Source: Amycolatopsis aidingensis (GTDB taxonomy: Bacteria; Actinomycetota; Actinomycetes; Mycobacteriales; Pseudonocardiaceae). From it: a DNA stretch of 64,000 nucleotides. A program made the translations under genes and the position numbers. Shown piece by piece: positions 9,153 through 18,690 of the stretch. The stretch lies in contig NZ_CP076538.1 in NCBI RefSeq assembly GCF_018885265.1, positions 3,570,001-3,634,000 of the forward strand, in the 5' to 3' direction. Below the pieces are notes generated by a model that worked only from the letters and a program-made list of their open reading frames with translations, did no database searches and was not told the DNA's origin. How positions within the stretch are numbered: position 1 is the stretch's first letter; the number at the start of each line of letters is the position of its first letter.

Positions 9153-9980
9153 TCAGCCCTGCCAGACGGTGAGGCGGCTCATCCGGACACCGGCACCGTC
9201 CAGGTACATGCCGATCGGCTTGTTGTCGTAGGTGACGCCATTGACCACACCGGGCGCGGAGCCCGGTGGAGTCCGCAGGAGGAGCCGGTCGTCGGAGTTG
9301 TCCTCGGCCATCCGCCGGTAGACCGAGATCCGGTCGCCGTTCCAGCTCACCTTGAACGTGCGGTAGGTGCCCAACGGGGTCGGGTACTCCACCTGCCCGA
9401 GCCGGGTGTACTCGTGTGCGTACTCGCGATAGACCGTGATGTAGCCGCTCTCCCTGATCAGCAGTACCACGTAGTTGTAGTCGTTGCTGTGGTGGCCGAC
9501 CTGGATCTTCAACCCGCCGTTGGCCGAGCGCCGCACCCCGCCGATCACCTGGCCGCCCTTCGGGTCGTACCACAGCGTGCGACCCCGCACGACCACCGAC
9601 ATCGGCTGACGGAAGCTACGCCGTGAGCGCACCCGCACCCGGCGCACGTTGTGTCCCCAGTCGCCGCGATGGAACGGGTCGAGGTAGCTTCCGTTCTCCA
9701 CCGAACCGAGCTCGCCGTTGTGCACCCACAGCCCGCCCCGCACATTGGTCGCGGAATAAGTGACCAGCTCCGGGCTGTCGGAGAAGTTGCTGTCGTTGCG
9801 CTGGCTCGTCGCGCCGCGGAACAGGTTGTATCCGGTGCCTGCCGCCGCCACGCCGGGCACGACCAGACCGGTCCCGCCTGCCATGGCCGCGCCACCCGCG
9901 GTGAGCAGACCCAGCCGTAGCATGGACCGCCGGTCCAGTGTGCGCTCGCCTTCGGTGCCGATCGCATCGTGCTGGTCCAC
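9153..9980 (-). CDS. Tat-exported protein of unknown function, beta-rich
   Basis: 275 residues from a GTG at 9980 placed after a G-rich ribosome-binding run. The N-terminus has a twin-arginine signal (DRRSMLRLGLLTAGGAAMAGG). The mature part is rich in short beta strands (LWVHNGELGSVENGSYLDP, YNYVVLLIRESGYITVYREY, RTFKVSWNGDRISVYRRM) and ends SRLTVWQG. This resembles a concanavalin-type beta sandwich as in polysaccharide-binding or lyase domains, but I do not recognise the family, and that reading is inference. Neighbours are an exported esterase and an exported lipase. Confidence 0.7.
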   Translation of the reverse strand: MDQHDAIGTEGERTLDRRSMLRLGLLTAGGAAMAGGTGLVVPGVAAAGTGYNLFRGATSQRNDSNFSDSPELVTYSATNVRGGLWVHNGELGSVENGSYLDPFHRGDWGHNVRRVRVRSRRSFRQPMSVVVRGRTLWYDPKGGQVIGGVRRSANGGLKIQVGHHSNDYNYVVLLIRESGYITVYREYAHEYTRLGQVEYPTPLGTYRTFKVSWNGDRISVYRRMAEDNSDDRLLLRTPPGSAPGVVNGVTYDNKPIGMYLDGAGVRMSRLTVWQG

Positions 9981-10071
9981 CAGGACCCCCCGTTCCCGAG
10001 GTACAGCCTGCGTGGGAGGCGATGTTACCCGATTTTTCGGGCGCCGGACAGGGCGCCGGCCCGGTGGACGG

Positions 10072-11220
10072 CTACCCTCGGCCCGCGAGCAGGCTGCGGA
10101 CGAACGGCGTGGTGTCGGGCAGCGAGGCCGCCATCGTGCCGCCGTGGTCGGCCGGATAGGTCCGGTACGTGTACGGCTGCCCGTTGGCTTCGAGATCGGC
10201 GACCAGCTGCTCGGTGAGGAAAGGCCACGCGGTGGTGTCCTTCGCACCATGGGCGATGAAGAACGGCCGGTCGTAACCGCTGGTCGGCACGGTGTAGATC
10301 GCATCCCAGGCTTCGCGGAACGGCGCACCGAGCTGCTTGGTGAACATGTCGCCGAGGTCGGTCCCCGCCATCCGGGCGTACATGTCCGCATGGCAGAGCG
10401 TGTCCGCCTGCGCGAGCACGGACTCGCCGAAGGGGGTGAGGTAGGAACGCAGGTCGAAGCCGGGCCGGGCGGCCCGTAGCCCGGCCAGGATGTAGGCGAG
10501 ATAGGTCTTCATCCCGGTACCGAGCAGTGCGGGCGGCACCTCGGGGCCGATCACGGGCACCAGCCCCTGGAGATTGGCCGGGACGCCGGTGGCCACGGCG
10601 CCGCGATAGTCCAGTTCCGGTGCGTACCGGGTGGCCAGGTTCGCGGTGAACATCGCGGCATGGCCGCCCTGCGACTGGCCCACCACGACCCAGCGGCTGG
10701 ACAGCGCCGGAACGATCGAGCGAGCCGCGCGCACGATGTCGATGACGCCGTAAGCCGCGGCGCGGCCGTCCAGGTACGGGTGCACGCCCCGGGTGCCAAG
10801 CCCGGCGTAGTCGGTGGCCACGATCGCGTAGCCCTGGGCCAGCCACGCGGCCAGATACTCCATGTCGCGCGGGCCCCGGCCGGCGGCCGATGGGGCACAC
10901 CCGTCGCCCAGCCCGGTCGTGCCGTGTGCCCAGGACAGCACCGGCCAGCCTGCCGCGGGGGCCGGTCCCTCCGGCAGGAACACCGAGCCGCTCACCGGCG
11001 CAGGCGAGCCGCCGGCACCGGTGGACCGGTAGGTGAGGTTGAACGCCTGCCCCGAGCCAGGAACCCAGCTCTCCGGCGGCAGCGGGCTGATATCGAGCAC
11101 CGTTCCCGGCCCGTCCGACGGCAGCTGCGGCCGCGCCGAGGCCGACGTGGCCGCGCTCGCGGCCAGCAAACCCACCGTGATGGCCGCCATCAGTGTCACC
11201 CTGCGCGAAAACCCGGCCAT
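10072..11220 (-). CDS. Secretory lipase family protein
   Basis: 382 residues from ATG 11220 with a strong AAGGAAGG site. Signal peptide: MAGFSRRVTLMAAITVGLLAASAATSASA. The mature protein matches the secretory lipase (LIP) family: a cap-containing alpha/beta hydrolase with SWAHGTTGLGDGCAPS, YAGLGTRGVHPYL, nucleophile GQSQGG, a catalytic Asp region IAHGAKDTTA and a His in YPADHGGTM. It probably hydrolyses acylglycerols or other lipophilic esters outside the cell. No obvious operon partner except the two exported proteins downstream. Confidence 0.9.
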   Translation of the reverse strand: MAGFSRRVTLMAAITVGLLAASAATSASARPQLPSDGPGTVLDISPLPPESWVPGSGQAFNLTYRSTGAGGSPAPVSGSVFLPEGPAPAAGWPVLSWAHGTTGLGDGCAPSAAGRGPRDMEYLAAWLAQGYAIVATDYAGLGTRGVHPYLDGRAAAYGVIDIVRAARSIVPALSSRWVVVGQSQGGHAAMFTANLATRYAPELDYRGAVATGVPANLQGLVPVIGPEVPPALLGTGMKTYLAYILAGLRAARPGFDLRSYLTPFGESVLAQADTLCHADMYARMAGTDLGDMFTKQLGAPFREAWDAIYTVPTSGYDRPFFIAHGAKDTTAWPFLTEQLVADLEANGQPYTYRTYPADHGGTMAASLPDTTPFVRSLLAGRG

Positions 11221-11370
11221 GACCTTCCTTTCGTGTCACCGATACCAGCTCAGTGTCCGGCGATGGCCACCCGATCGGCATCGGGAGAACTACGTACCCG
11301 GAGAAATTGTCACCTCATTGAGCGCCGGGATTCCGGATTTTCGGCGGAAGTGAGCGCGCAAGATCAATCC

Positions 11371-11399
11371 TTGCCAGTCAAATTGAAGAACTGTACAGT
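11371..11399 (+). promoter_or_regulatory. Candidate sigma70-type promoter for the LuxR-ATPase regulator
   Basis: TTGCCA (11371-11376) and TACAGT (11394-11399) with 17 bp spacing. The -10 sits in a 10-bp palindrome (ACTGTACAGT). The distance to the ATG at 11478 is about 78 bp. Confidence 0.4.
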
Positions 11400-11477
11400 A
11401 CGCCGAGTACCAGTGAATACTTCAAATTCGTCCCCCGCCTCGCGTTCGCCCGCATCGGCGGATTCTCGGAGTAGCGC

Positions 11478-13784
11478 ATGACGGCCGTTGCCGAGCCCGG
11501 CGTACGGGGCCTGCCCATATGGCGGACCAGCTATGTGGGCAGAAGCCGCGAGGTGGCCGAACTGCGGAATCTGCTGGCCGCCGAGCGGTTGGTGACCGTG
11601 GTGGGTCCACATGGGGTGGGTAAGACCCGGCTGGCCGTGCAGGCCGTTGCCGAGCCGGCGGCGACCATGCCGGACGGGGCGGCGTTCGTCGGACTGGCCG
11701 AGCTGACGGATGCCGGGCTGGTTGCGAACACGATCGCGGTGGCGCTCGGGCTGCGTGGCCAGGCAGGGGCCGAGGAGCAGACGTTGCTGGCTGCCCTGCG
11801 GGAGCGACGGATGGTGCTCGTACTGGACAACTGTGAGCACCTGATCGAGGCCTGTGCCGAGTTGGCCACCGCGGTGGTGCGGACCTGCCCCCGGGTGGCC
11901 GTGCTGGCCACCAGCAGGCAGCCCCTCGATGTGGCCGGTGAGCACCTGCTCCCGCTGTCGCCGCTGGCCGTGCCGGACCCGGACGGTATCGCCTCGGCGG
12001 ACGAACTCCAGGAATATGACGCGGTGGCGCTACTCGCGGACCGAGTCCAGGCCGTCCTACCGTCCTTTGCGGTCACCGAGGACAACTACGCGGACGTGGC
12101 GCGGCTCAGCCAGGGGCTGGACGGCCTGCCGCTGGCGATCGAGCTGGCCGCGGTCCGTGCTCGCTCGCTGTCGGTGCGGCAGCTTTCCGACCGGCTGGCC
12201 GCCCGGCTCTCGTTGCTGACCGGCGCCGTGAGTGCCACTCCACTGCGACAGCGCACCCTGCGTGGCACTGTGGACTGGAGCTACGGGTTGTGTACGCCGG
12301 AGGAGCAGCTGGTGTGGGCGCGGGCCTCGGTGTTCGCCGGTTCCTTCGACCTGGAGGCCGCCGAGTGGGTGTGCGGTGGCGACGGGGTCGAGCCGGAAGC
12401 CGTGGTGGACCTGATCGCCGGCCTGGTCGGCAAGTCCGTGCTGGCCGCACAGGAGCATGCCGGTGAGAACCGGTATCGCATGCTGGAGTCGTTGCGGGAG
12501 TACGGCCGGGAGCAGCTGGCTGCCGAGGATCTGCTGCGGGTGGCCCGGCGGCACCGGGACTGCTACGCGGCCCGGGCCGGTCGCCTACGTGCGGCGGAGG
12601 GGACAGCGGACGCGCTGCCCCTGTGCCACCGGCTGCGGCCCGATCATCCGAATCTGCGGGTCGCCATCGAGTTCTGCCTGCGTACCCCGGGCGAGGCCGA
12701 TCCCGGTATCGCGATGACGACCGACCTGCACCTCTACTGGCAGATGTGGCGACTGCTCGCGGAAGCCCGGACCTGGCTGGACCGCCTGCTGCCGCATGCC
12801 ACGTCCGGCGGGCCGCGAGCCTGTCTGGCACTGCTGTACAGCGCGGACTATTGCCTGCACGAAGGCGCGCTGGAGCGCTGTGCCGAACTGGTGGCCGAGG
12901 CGGACGGCATCGCCGCCCGCCTCGGCGATACGTCCCTGGTGGCACGGGCGGCGTTCACCGCAGGGTTCCTCGCCGAGTGCCAGGGCGAGCCCGGTCGCGC
13001 AGCCGGAACCTTTTCGATCGCGGTGGACGGGTTCCGCGAGTTCGGTGACCGGCGGGGAGAACTCGTCGCCATGATCCACCACGGCTGGAGCACCGGCTTC
13101 TCCGGCGACCCGGATGGTGGCAGAGCCCTGCTGCGGGAAGGCCTGGCGCGCAGCAACCGGTACGGCGACCGCTACGCCCGGCTGTACCTGCTGGCCGGCC
13201 TGGTCATGATCGAGGCCGAGTTCGGTGCCGCGGCGACGGCCGCACGCCACCTCCGGGATCTGGTGACGGCCACCGAGGAGGCCGGATTGGACCGCTGGGA
13301 CGTCGAATGGTTATCCAGCGCGGGCTGGGTCGCCGGCCGTCTGGGCGCGCATGCTCGCGCCGCCACCCTGTACGGGATCACCGAAACCGCCTGTCGTATC
13401 CAGGGCATCGCCCTGCACACGCTGGCCGCTTTCGAGGTACCGAACGACCGGCATGTCCAGCGCACTCGTGCAGCCCTCGGCGACCACGAGTTCGAGCAGC
13501 ATTTCACGGCAGGCGCGGCCATGTCCGAACGCGAGGCCCTCCGCTACGCTCGCAGCACTGTCGGCCCACCACCCGTACCATCGACGGGCACCGAACCCCT
13601 GACCCGACGGCAACGTGAGATCGCGGAACTCGTCCGCCAGGGCCTGACCAACCGCCAGATCGCCAAGCGGCTCGCCATCTCCCAGCGTACCGCCGAGACG
13701 CACGTCGCCCACATCATGACCAGACTGGACCTCACCAACCGTGCCCAGATCGCCGCCTGGACCGCCCGCGGGCACGGCCGGTAA
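11478..13784 (+). CDS. LuxR-family transcriptional regulator with N-terminal ATPase
   Basis: 768 residues. The N-terminal STAND/AAA-type ATPase starts with TSYVGRSREVAEL, Walker A GPHGVGKT near residue 45 and Walker B MVLVLDNCEHL; a winged-helix and TPR-like helical middle follow. The C-terminal LuxR-type helix-turn-helix is LTRRQREIAELVRQGLTNRQIAKRL with SQRTAETHVAHIM. A ligand-responsive activator role is typical for the family. It is closely similar in layout to the second such gene at 49095-51410, and both have a TetR-family neighbour. The target genes are unknown. Confidence 0.9.
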   Translation: MTAVAEPGVRGLPIWRTSYVGRSREVAELRNLLAAERLVTVVGPHGVGKTRLAVQAVAEPAATMPDGAAFVGLAELTDAGLVANTIAVALGLRGQAGAEEQTLLAALRERRMVLVLDNCEHLIEACAELATAVVRTCPRVAVLATSRQPLDVAGEHLLPLSPLAVPDPDGIASADELQEYDAVALLADRVQAVLPSFAVTEDNYADVARLSQGLDGLPLAIELAAVRARSLSVRQLSDRLAARLSLLTGAVSATPLRQRTLRGTVDWSYGLCTPEEQLVWARASVFAGSFDLEAAEWVCGGDGVEPEAVVDLIAGLVGKSVLAAQEHAGENRYRMLESLREYGREQLAAEDLLRVARRHRDCYAARAGRLRAAEGTADALPLCHRLRPDHPNLRVAIEFCLRTPGEADPGIAMTTDLHLYWQMWRLLAEARTWLDRLLPHATSGGPRACLALLYSADYCLHEGALERCAELVAEADGIAARLGDTSLVARAAFTAGFLAECQGEPGRAAGTFSIAVDGFREFGDRRGELVAMIHHGWSTGFSGDPDGGRALLREGLARSNRYGDRYARLYLLAGLVMIEAEFGAAATAARHLRDLVTATEEAGLDRWDVEWLSSAGWVAGRLGAHARAATLYGITETACRIQGIALHTLAAFEVPNDRHVQRTRAALGDHEFEQHFTAGAAMSEREALRYARSTVGPPPVPSTGTEPLTRRQREIAELVRQGLTNRQIAKRLAISQRTAETHVAHIMTRLDLTNRAQIAAWTARGHGR

Positions 13785-13802
13785 GCACGGAAGATTGCGC
13801 TG

Positions 13803-14498
13803 GTGAGCGAGCATCCGACAGTGTCAGGCGTGGAGGCTTTCGCCTCCATCGGGCAAGGACTGCCGAGCCGGCACCGGCTCACGCGCGCCGAGGTCGAGAA
13901 GTCCCAGCGCAATCGCATCGTGGTCGCGTTCCTGCAGGTCGCCGCGGAGAAGGGGTACGCCGCGGTCACGATCGGCGACATCGTGGAACGCGCCGGGGTG
14001 TCCCGGCAGGCGTTCTACCAGCAGTTTTCCACGAAACAGGATTGTTTCGTCGGCGCCTTCCGCGCGGCGGCGAAGCTGGCGCTGGGCTCGATCACCCGGC
14101 CGCTGAGCGAACTCCCTTACACCGACTGGCGGACCGGGGTGACGGCGGCGCTGGACAGCTACCTGCGAGCGATGGCGGCGGCTCCGAAAGTGACCTGGAC
14201 GATGCAGATCGAGTGCCTGGCCGCGGGCCCCGAGGTCGCCGCTCTGTACCACAAGGCGGTCGGCCGGATCGCCGAGCTGTACCGGATCACCTACAACCAG
14301 GTGGTGCGTGGCGAGGACCCGAGCAGGCCGGCACTGCCGGACGAGACCTTCGACATCCTGGTCGGCGGCATGTCGGACCGCATCCGCCACTGCCTCTACA
14401 CCAAGGGGGCCGAGGCCATCCCCGAACTGATCCCGGACTTCGGCGCGACCATCATGGCGATCTTCGGTGAGAACCTCGACCCCGCCGCCCGGCCCTGA
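13803..14498 (+). CDS. TetR/AcrR-family transcriptional regulator
   Basis: 231 residues, GTG start 18 bp after the LuxR-ATPase gene. Residues about 25-75 form the TetR DNA-binding domain (RNRIVVAFLQVAAEKGYAAVTIGDIVERAGVSRQAFYQQFSTKQDCFV). The C-terminal ligand-binding domain is long and helical. Same-strand proximity suggests co-transcription with the LuxR-ATPase. A strong terminator hairpin follows. Confidence 0.88.
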   Translation: MSEHPTVSGVEAFASIGQGLPSRHRLTRAEVEKSQRNRIVVAFLQVAAEKGYAAVTIGDIVERAGVSRQAFYQQFSTKQDCFVGAFRAAAKLALGSITRPLSELPYTDWRTGVTAALDSYLRAMAAAPKVTWTMQIECLAAGPEVAALYHKAVGRIAELYRITYNQVVRGEDPSRPALPDETFDILVGGMSDRIRHCLYTKGAEAIPELIPDFGATIMAIFGENLDPAARP

Positions 14499-14529
14499 GC
14501 ACGCCGCTCCAGGTGATCGAAGTGGGAAA

Positions 14530-14565
14530 GGTTCTGGGGCGCCCCGGAAGGGACGCCCCAGAACC
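14530..14565. terminator. Bidirectional terminator hairpin
   Basis: A 16-bp stem with one mismatch (GGTTCTGGGGCGCCCC pairing with GGGACGCCCCAGAACC) around a 4-nt loop, between the convergent TetR gene and the secreted-protein gene at 14590. Confidence 0.8.
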
Positions 14566-14589
14566 TCGTTGTCGGCGGCCGCGGTCGGC

Positions 14590-15198
14590 TTACTTGACCT
14601 CCACCGTTCCGAGCGTCCCGTCCTGGTCCGGCGGGTCGAAGGTGAGCTCGTTGTCGAACTCGCCGAGCGCGCCATCGGTCACCAGGTACGCGCTGACGTC
14701 CGGGTCGAGTGCGATCTCGGCCGGGCCGGTCGGGATGCCGTCCGGGACCGGGAACTCCACGGTACCGTCGGCCTCGAAGGTGAACGGTCCTTCCGCGGGC
14801 ATCTCCATCGGCACGATGGTCAGCGCGACCGGGATCTGCACCGACTGGCCGTCGCTCACGGTGACGGTGATCGAGGCGTCGATATCACCGGAGACGTTCT
14901 TCGTACCGACCAGCCGCAGGCCGTCGCCCGCGTTCTGGCCGGCATCCACGTCGATGTGGACCGGCGCGGTCACGGTCTCCCCGCGGGTAGCCGACGCCGG
15001 GATGTCCGTCTCCACGTGGACCGCGACCTGCTGCTCACCGATGATCGGGAAGGAGCCCTTGAAGGTCACGTCCTTCTCCACCGGATCGGCGTGCGCCACA
15101 CCGGCGCCGGACATGCCGACGGCGACCGCGGCGAGGGCCGCGAGAACTCCCGCCTTCGTTGTTCGGCTGCCGGCCTTCTTTACCATGGTTGCTGTCAC
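14590..15198 (-). CDS. Secreted beta-rich protein (DUF6801-like)
   Basis: 202 residues from the GTG at 15198, which has GGAAGG 7 nt upstream; an internal ATG 12 nt later is the alternative start. Signal peptide: KAGVLAALAAVAVGMSGAGVAHA. The mature protein alternates short beta strands with repeated patterns of the kind GEQQVAVHVETDIPASATRGETV and ends GTLGTVEVK. This resembles small actinobacterial secreted proteins with a DUF6801-type fold, which I assign only tentatively. Composition is strongly acidic with no Cys in the mature part. Its role is unknown; cell-wall-associated or adhesive roles are possible. Confidence 0.75.
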   Translation of the reverse strand: MTATMVKKAGSRTTKAGVLAALAAVAVGMSGAGVAHADPVEKDVTFKGSFPIIGEQQVAVHVETDIPASATRGETVTAPVHIDVDAGQNAGDGLRLVGTKNVSGDIDASITVTVSDGQSVQIPVALTIVPMEMPAEGPFTFEADGTVEFPVPDGIPTGPAEIALDPDVSAYLVTDGALGEFDNELTFDPPDQDGTLGTVEVK

Positions 15199-15369
15199 TG
15201 CAGTTCCTTCCTCGATGAATGAACCAGTCGACGTCGTCGCAGGGACTTCGCCCATCCCGTGTTTACGGGGGAGCCCAGAATGCCCCGCTCGGTCCAGTCG
15301 AGACATCGGTATAAGTACGTAGCGGGCCAAGAACCGGAGCTGGAGTAGAATGTGGTTCATGTTCCATTT

Positions 15370-15385
15370 CCGGATTCGAATCCGG
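15370..15385. promoter_or_regulatory. 16-bp perfect palindrome
   Basis: CCGGATTCGAATCCGG is perfectly self-complementary. It lies about 170 bp upstream of the secreted-protein gene and about 40 bp past the end of the amidohydrolase gene. It could be an operator; the protein binding it is unknown. Confidence 0.35.
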
Positions 15386-15427
15386 TACGTACCTCGTTAC
15401 GTATTTCTACCGAGTTCAGGAACAGGC

Positions 15428-17059
15428 TCAGGTGATGGTTCCGCCCGGCGGCCATACGGTGCGGCCGCCGACCACCGTGCGCAGTACCCGCGCGCGCAGC
15501 AGTGCGTCCGGTTCCTCCTCGAACGGATCGAGGTCGAGCACGACGAAGTCCGCCAGCATCCCGGTGCGCAGCACGCCGAGGTCCGGCTCGGCACGGCAGG
15601 CCCATGCCGAGTCGGCCGTGCCGTGCGTGATCGCCGCCAGCAGCGGCAGCGCGAACTGGGGTTGCCGCGCGGGAAGCTCCGGATCCAGCGCCGACCTGCG
15701 GGTGTGCGCGATGAACATGTTGGGCAGCGGCGGATGCGGAGCGGTAGGAGCGTCGGTGCCGAACGCCAGGCGCGCGCCCGCCCCGGTCATCTCCGGCCAG
15801 GCGAACCCCCGTTCGGCCCGCTCGTCGCCGAGCATCGCCGCCCAGTTGTCCCGGATCGCCGGGTCGGCGTGCACCGGCTGCATGGAGGCCGTGACCCCGA
15901 GTTCGGCCAGCCGGGGGACGTCGGCGGGATCGACGTACTCGAGATGCTCGATGCGGTGCCGGTTGGGCGAAGGGCCGTTGATCCGGCGTGCGTGCTCGAG
16001 TGCGTCGAGCGCGATCCGTACCGCGCGGTCGCCGATGGCGTGCAGTGCCACCTGCAGGCCCGCCGCGTCCGCCGCGGTGACCACCGGGGCGAGCGAGTCG
16101 AAGTCCCAGATCGGCTCGGCGTTGTCGCCGCCTGCGTACGGTTTCAGCATCGCCGCCGTGCAGCCGTCGATCACGCCGTCCACCACCAGCTTGACACCGG
16201 TGACCCGGAACCGGTCGGAGCGGTGCCGCGCGGACAGCTCGGCGGCCCGCCGTACCTGGGCCAGCTGCCGGTCCGGGTCGGGGTCGCGGGGGACGAACCA
16301 GTGCCCCACCATGCGCAGCTCGAGCTCGCCTCCGCGCTCGGCGCGTTCCACCGTGGCCAGGCCGTGCTCGTCGAGCATCATGTCCACCGCGCAGGTCACG
16401 CCGCTGGAGAGGTAGGCGGTCATGGCTTCCCGCAGGTGCCGGTCCCGGTCGGCATCGGTGGCGGTCTCGGCGAGGAACTTCCAGGCGAGCTGTTGTGCCG
16501 CGGTCTCCTCGAGGTGCCCGGTCGGTTCACCGGTGACCGGGTCGCGGACGATCCGGCCGCCCGGCGGGTCGGGCGTGTGCCGGGTGATACCCAGTTCGGT
16601 CAGCGCGGCGCTGTTGAGCCATACCGAGTGATAGTCGTTCGCGTCGAGGTACGCGGGCCGATCCGGGATCATCTCGTCGAGCAGCGCCCGGTGCGGCCTG
16701 CCGCCCGGAACGGCCGAGAACAGCCAGCCACGGCCGAGAACCCGCGGGGCACCGGGATTGGCCTCGGCCCACTCGCGCAGGCGCTGCCGGATGCGCTGCG
16801 GGTCCCCGGCGTCGGTGAGAGGCGCCCGCAGCCCCGCCTCACCGGTCGCCAGGACATGCGCGTGCCCGTCCACGAAACCGGGCAGCACCGTCCTTCCCCC
16901 GAGGTCCACCCGGGGACCAGCGGTGCCGCGGGCCGCCGCGTCGGCGTCCGAGCCGACGAACTCGATCCGGCCGTCGCGGGTGACGATCGACTCGGCCCAC
17001 GGCATCGAGGCGGCGCCGGTGAACACCCTGCCGCCGGAGTACCACACGTGATCACTCAT
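15428..17059 (-). CDS. Amidohydrolase family 3 protein (YtcJ-like)
   Basis: 543 residues, ATG start overlapping the stop of the upstream permease gene by 4 bp. The N-terminus (WYSGGRVFTG, then GRTVLPGFVDGHAHVLATGEAG) carries the metal-binding HxH of amidohydrolases. Further motifs are VDGVIDGCTAAML, LQVALHAIGDRAVRIALDALE, RIEHLEYVD and LAFGTDAPTAPHPPLPN, all standard for the amidohydrolase 3 branch. It is a cytoplasmic metal-dependent hydrolase of C-N bonds with unknown substrate. As the last gene of the agmatine/putrescine operon it may act on a related amide, which is inference. Confidence 0.88.
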   Translation of the reverse strand: MSDHVWYSGGRVFTGAASMPWAESIVTRDGRIEFVGSDADAAARGTAGPRVDLGGRTVLPGFVDGHAHVLATGEAGLRAPLTDAGDPQRIRQRLREWAEANPGAPRVLGRGWLFSAVPGGRPHRALLDEMIPDRPAYLDANDYHSVWLNSAALTELGITRHTPDPPGGRIVRDPVTGEPTGHLEETAAQQLAWKFLAETATDADRDRHLREAMTAYLSSGVTCAVDMMLDEHGLATVERAERGGELELRMVGHWFVPRDPDPDRQLAQVRRAAELSARHRSDRFRVTGVKLVVDGVIDGCTAAMLKPYAGGDNAEPIWDFDSLAPVVTAADAAGLQVALHAIGDRAVRIALDALEHARRINGPSPNRHRIEHLEYVDPADVPRLAELGVTASMQPVHADPAIRDNWAAMLGDERAERGFAWPEMTGAGARLAFGTDAPTAPHPPLPNMFIAHTRRSALDPELPARQPQFALPLLAAITHGTADSAWACRAEPDLGVLRTGMLADFVVLDLDPFEEEPDALLRARVLRTVVGGRTVWPPGGTIT

Positions 17060-18525
17060 GGCGCCTCCTCCCGATAGCCACCCTTGCCAGCAGGCCGCAC
17101 CCACGCCAGCGTCAGCACGGTGTGCACCGCGGCCGTGACCAGGAAGGCGGGCAGCGATGCCGAGGTGTAGGTGAATACGCCCGCCGAGGAGAACGTCACC
17201 GGGTTGAGCAGCAGCGAGTAGGTCACCGCACCGGCCGCGACCGCGAGGAACGCCGCCGGGTTGAAACCCCACCAGAACGAGTACCGGGAGACGCCCTCGG
17301 GCTCGTACAGGTCGCGCAGCCACAGGGTTCGCCCGCGCAGCAGCGCGAAGTCCACCAGGTACACCGCGGTCAGCGGGGCCATGACCAGTCCGACCCAGGC
17401 GATGAACTTGAAGAAGTTGTCGTAGAGGGCCGTCGGCCAGAACACCACGACGGCCGATGGCAGGAACATCAGCGCCACGAACAGCGGCCAGGGGAGCCGG
17501 CGCACGGCCGACCCGCCCGCCCTGATCACGGCGAGCGCGCCCGAGTAGGTCTGCGCCACCATGCTCGTGACGTTGGCGACCGCGATGAACAGCAGCGCCA
17601 GCACCCCGAGCAGCACCCCGCCCAGCGGCACCATCCACATTGTCGGGTCGATCTCGCCGAGCGCGAGCGCGGCGAACGTGCCGATCAGACCGGCCACCAC
17701 CGATGCGGCGAAGAGGCCGATCATGTTGGGCCAGAACGCCGTGCGCGGGGTGGTGGTCAGCCGGGCGAGGTTGCCCATAATCGTCCACCAGGAGAATCCG
17801 GTCGCGAAGCTCAGTTCCAGCGCGAGGGTGAAGTTCAACCGGTCGTCGCCGAGCGCCGCCACGGGCTGGGCGGCGTTCAGCTCGGTCCAGGAATGGGCGC
17901 GTAGCAACGCGATCAGCATGACCACGGTCAGCACGGCCAGCAGCGGAGCGACGATCTTGTTGACCCATTCGATCGAGACCGGACCGCGCGCCACGATCAG
18001 CCAGGCCAGCACCAGCGCCAGCAACGACATGGCGACGACCATCCAGCTGTCGGGGGCGAAGGTGGTACCGAATACCGAGTTCAGCACGTTGGTGACCGCG
18101 CGCCCGAACATGACCGCCAGCACCGCGTTCCAGCCCGCCTGCGCGAACGGCATCATGACGGCGATCAGCGTGCGCACCCCGTTCAGCCCGAAAACCGTCC
18201 GCAGGGCGGTGTACTGCTCGACGCCGTACTTGGCCGATGGCAGGCAGGTCGCCGCGGCCATCAGGACGACGCCCACCAGGTTGCCGATGACGGTAGCGGC
18301 GATGGCGGTCCTGACCCCGGCGAACATCGCGATCGTGCCGCCGGTGAGGAAGGCCCAGGTGGCGATCGCCAGCCCGACGTTGACCGAGGTGAACTGCCAG
18401 AAACCCCAGATGCGCTCGTGCCGCAGCACCGGAAGCTCGGTGAACTCGCCCGCGTGCCCGGAAGCCCGCCCTGCGGCGGGTGGCGCGGGACCGGCGGCGG
18501 GGGAGTGGTTCGCCGGCGTTACCAC
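17056..18525 (-). CDS. NCS1-family permease
   Basis: 489 residues with about 12 membrane helices. NCS1 hallmarks are an N-terminal RIWGFWQFTSVNVGLAIATWAFLTG segment and later LSFATGFSWWTIMGNLARL. The family imports nucleobases, allantoin, hydantoins or related cations by Na+ or H+ coupling. The GTG start at 18525 overlaps the small upstream membrane gene by 7 nt. Its place in an agmatine/putrescine catabolic operon suggests a polyamine, agmatine or ureido compound as substrate; this is inference and would be unusual for the family. Confidence 0.88.
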   Translation of the reverse strand: MVTPANHSPAAGPAPPAAGRASGHAGEFTELPVLRHERIWGFWQFTSVNVGLAIATWAFLTGGTIAMFAGVRTAIAATVIGNLVGVVLMAAATCLPSAKYGVEQYTALRTVFGLNGVRTLIAVMMPFAQAGWNAVLAVMFGRAVTNVLNSVFGTTFAPDSWMVVAMSLLALVLAWLIVARGPVSIEWVNKIVAPLLAVLTVVMLIALLRAHSWTELNAAQPVAALGDDRLNFTLALELSFATGFSWWTIMGNLARLTTTPRTAFWPNMIGLFAASVVAGLIGTFAALALGEIDPTMWMVPLGGVLLGVLALLFIAVANVTSMVAQTYSGALAVIRAGGSAVRRLPWPLFVALMFLPSAVVVFWPTALYDNFFKFIAWVGLVMAPLTAVYLVDFALLRGRTLWLRDLYEPEGVSRYSFWWGFNPAAFLAVAAGAVTYSLLLNPVTFSSAGVFTYTSASLPAFLVTAAVHTVLTLAWVRPAGKGGYREEAP

Positions 18526-18689
18526 GGGTAGCCCCAGGCCAGCAGGGCGGTGATGAGCCCTACGGCCAGCACGGCCAGCACGGTGAGGTCGCGGCTGGGC
18601 AGGCCGGCCCTCGCCGGGTCCGGATAGGACGGGTCGGCCAGCAGGTCGAGCCTGCGGTCGAGTTCTCGGCGGAACTCCGCGTTGTCCAT
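18519..18689 (-). CDS. Small single-span membrane protein
   Basis: 56 residues. An acidic/basic N-terminal helix (MDNAEFRRELDRRLDLLADPSYPDP) is followed by one membrane span (LTVLAVLAVGLITALLAWGYPW). The ATG lies 1 nt after the upstream amidase gene and the stop overlaps the NCS1 permease start by 7 nt, so it is translationally coupled on both sides. The position suggests a small partner subunit of the permease, by analogy with small subunits of some sodium symporters. It is not a recognised family. Confidence 0.75.
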   Translation of the reverse strand: MDNAEFRRELDRRLDLLADPSYPDPARAGLPSRDLTVLAVLAVGLITALLAWGYPW

Positions 18690-18690
18690 C

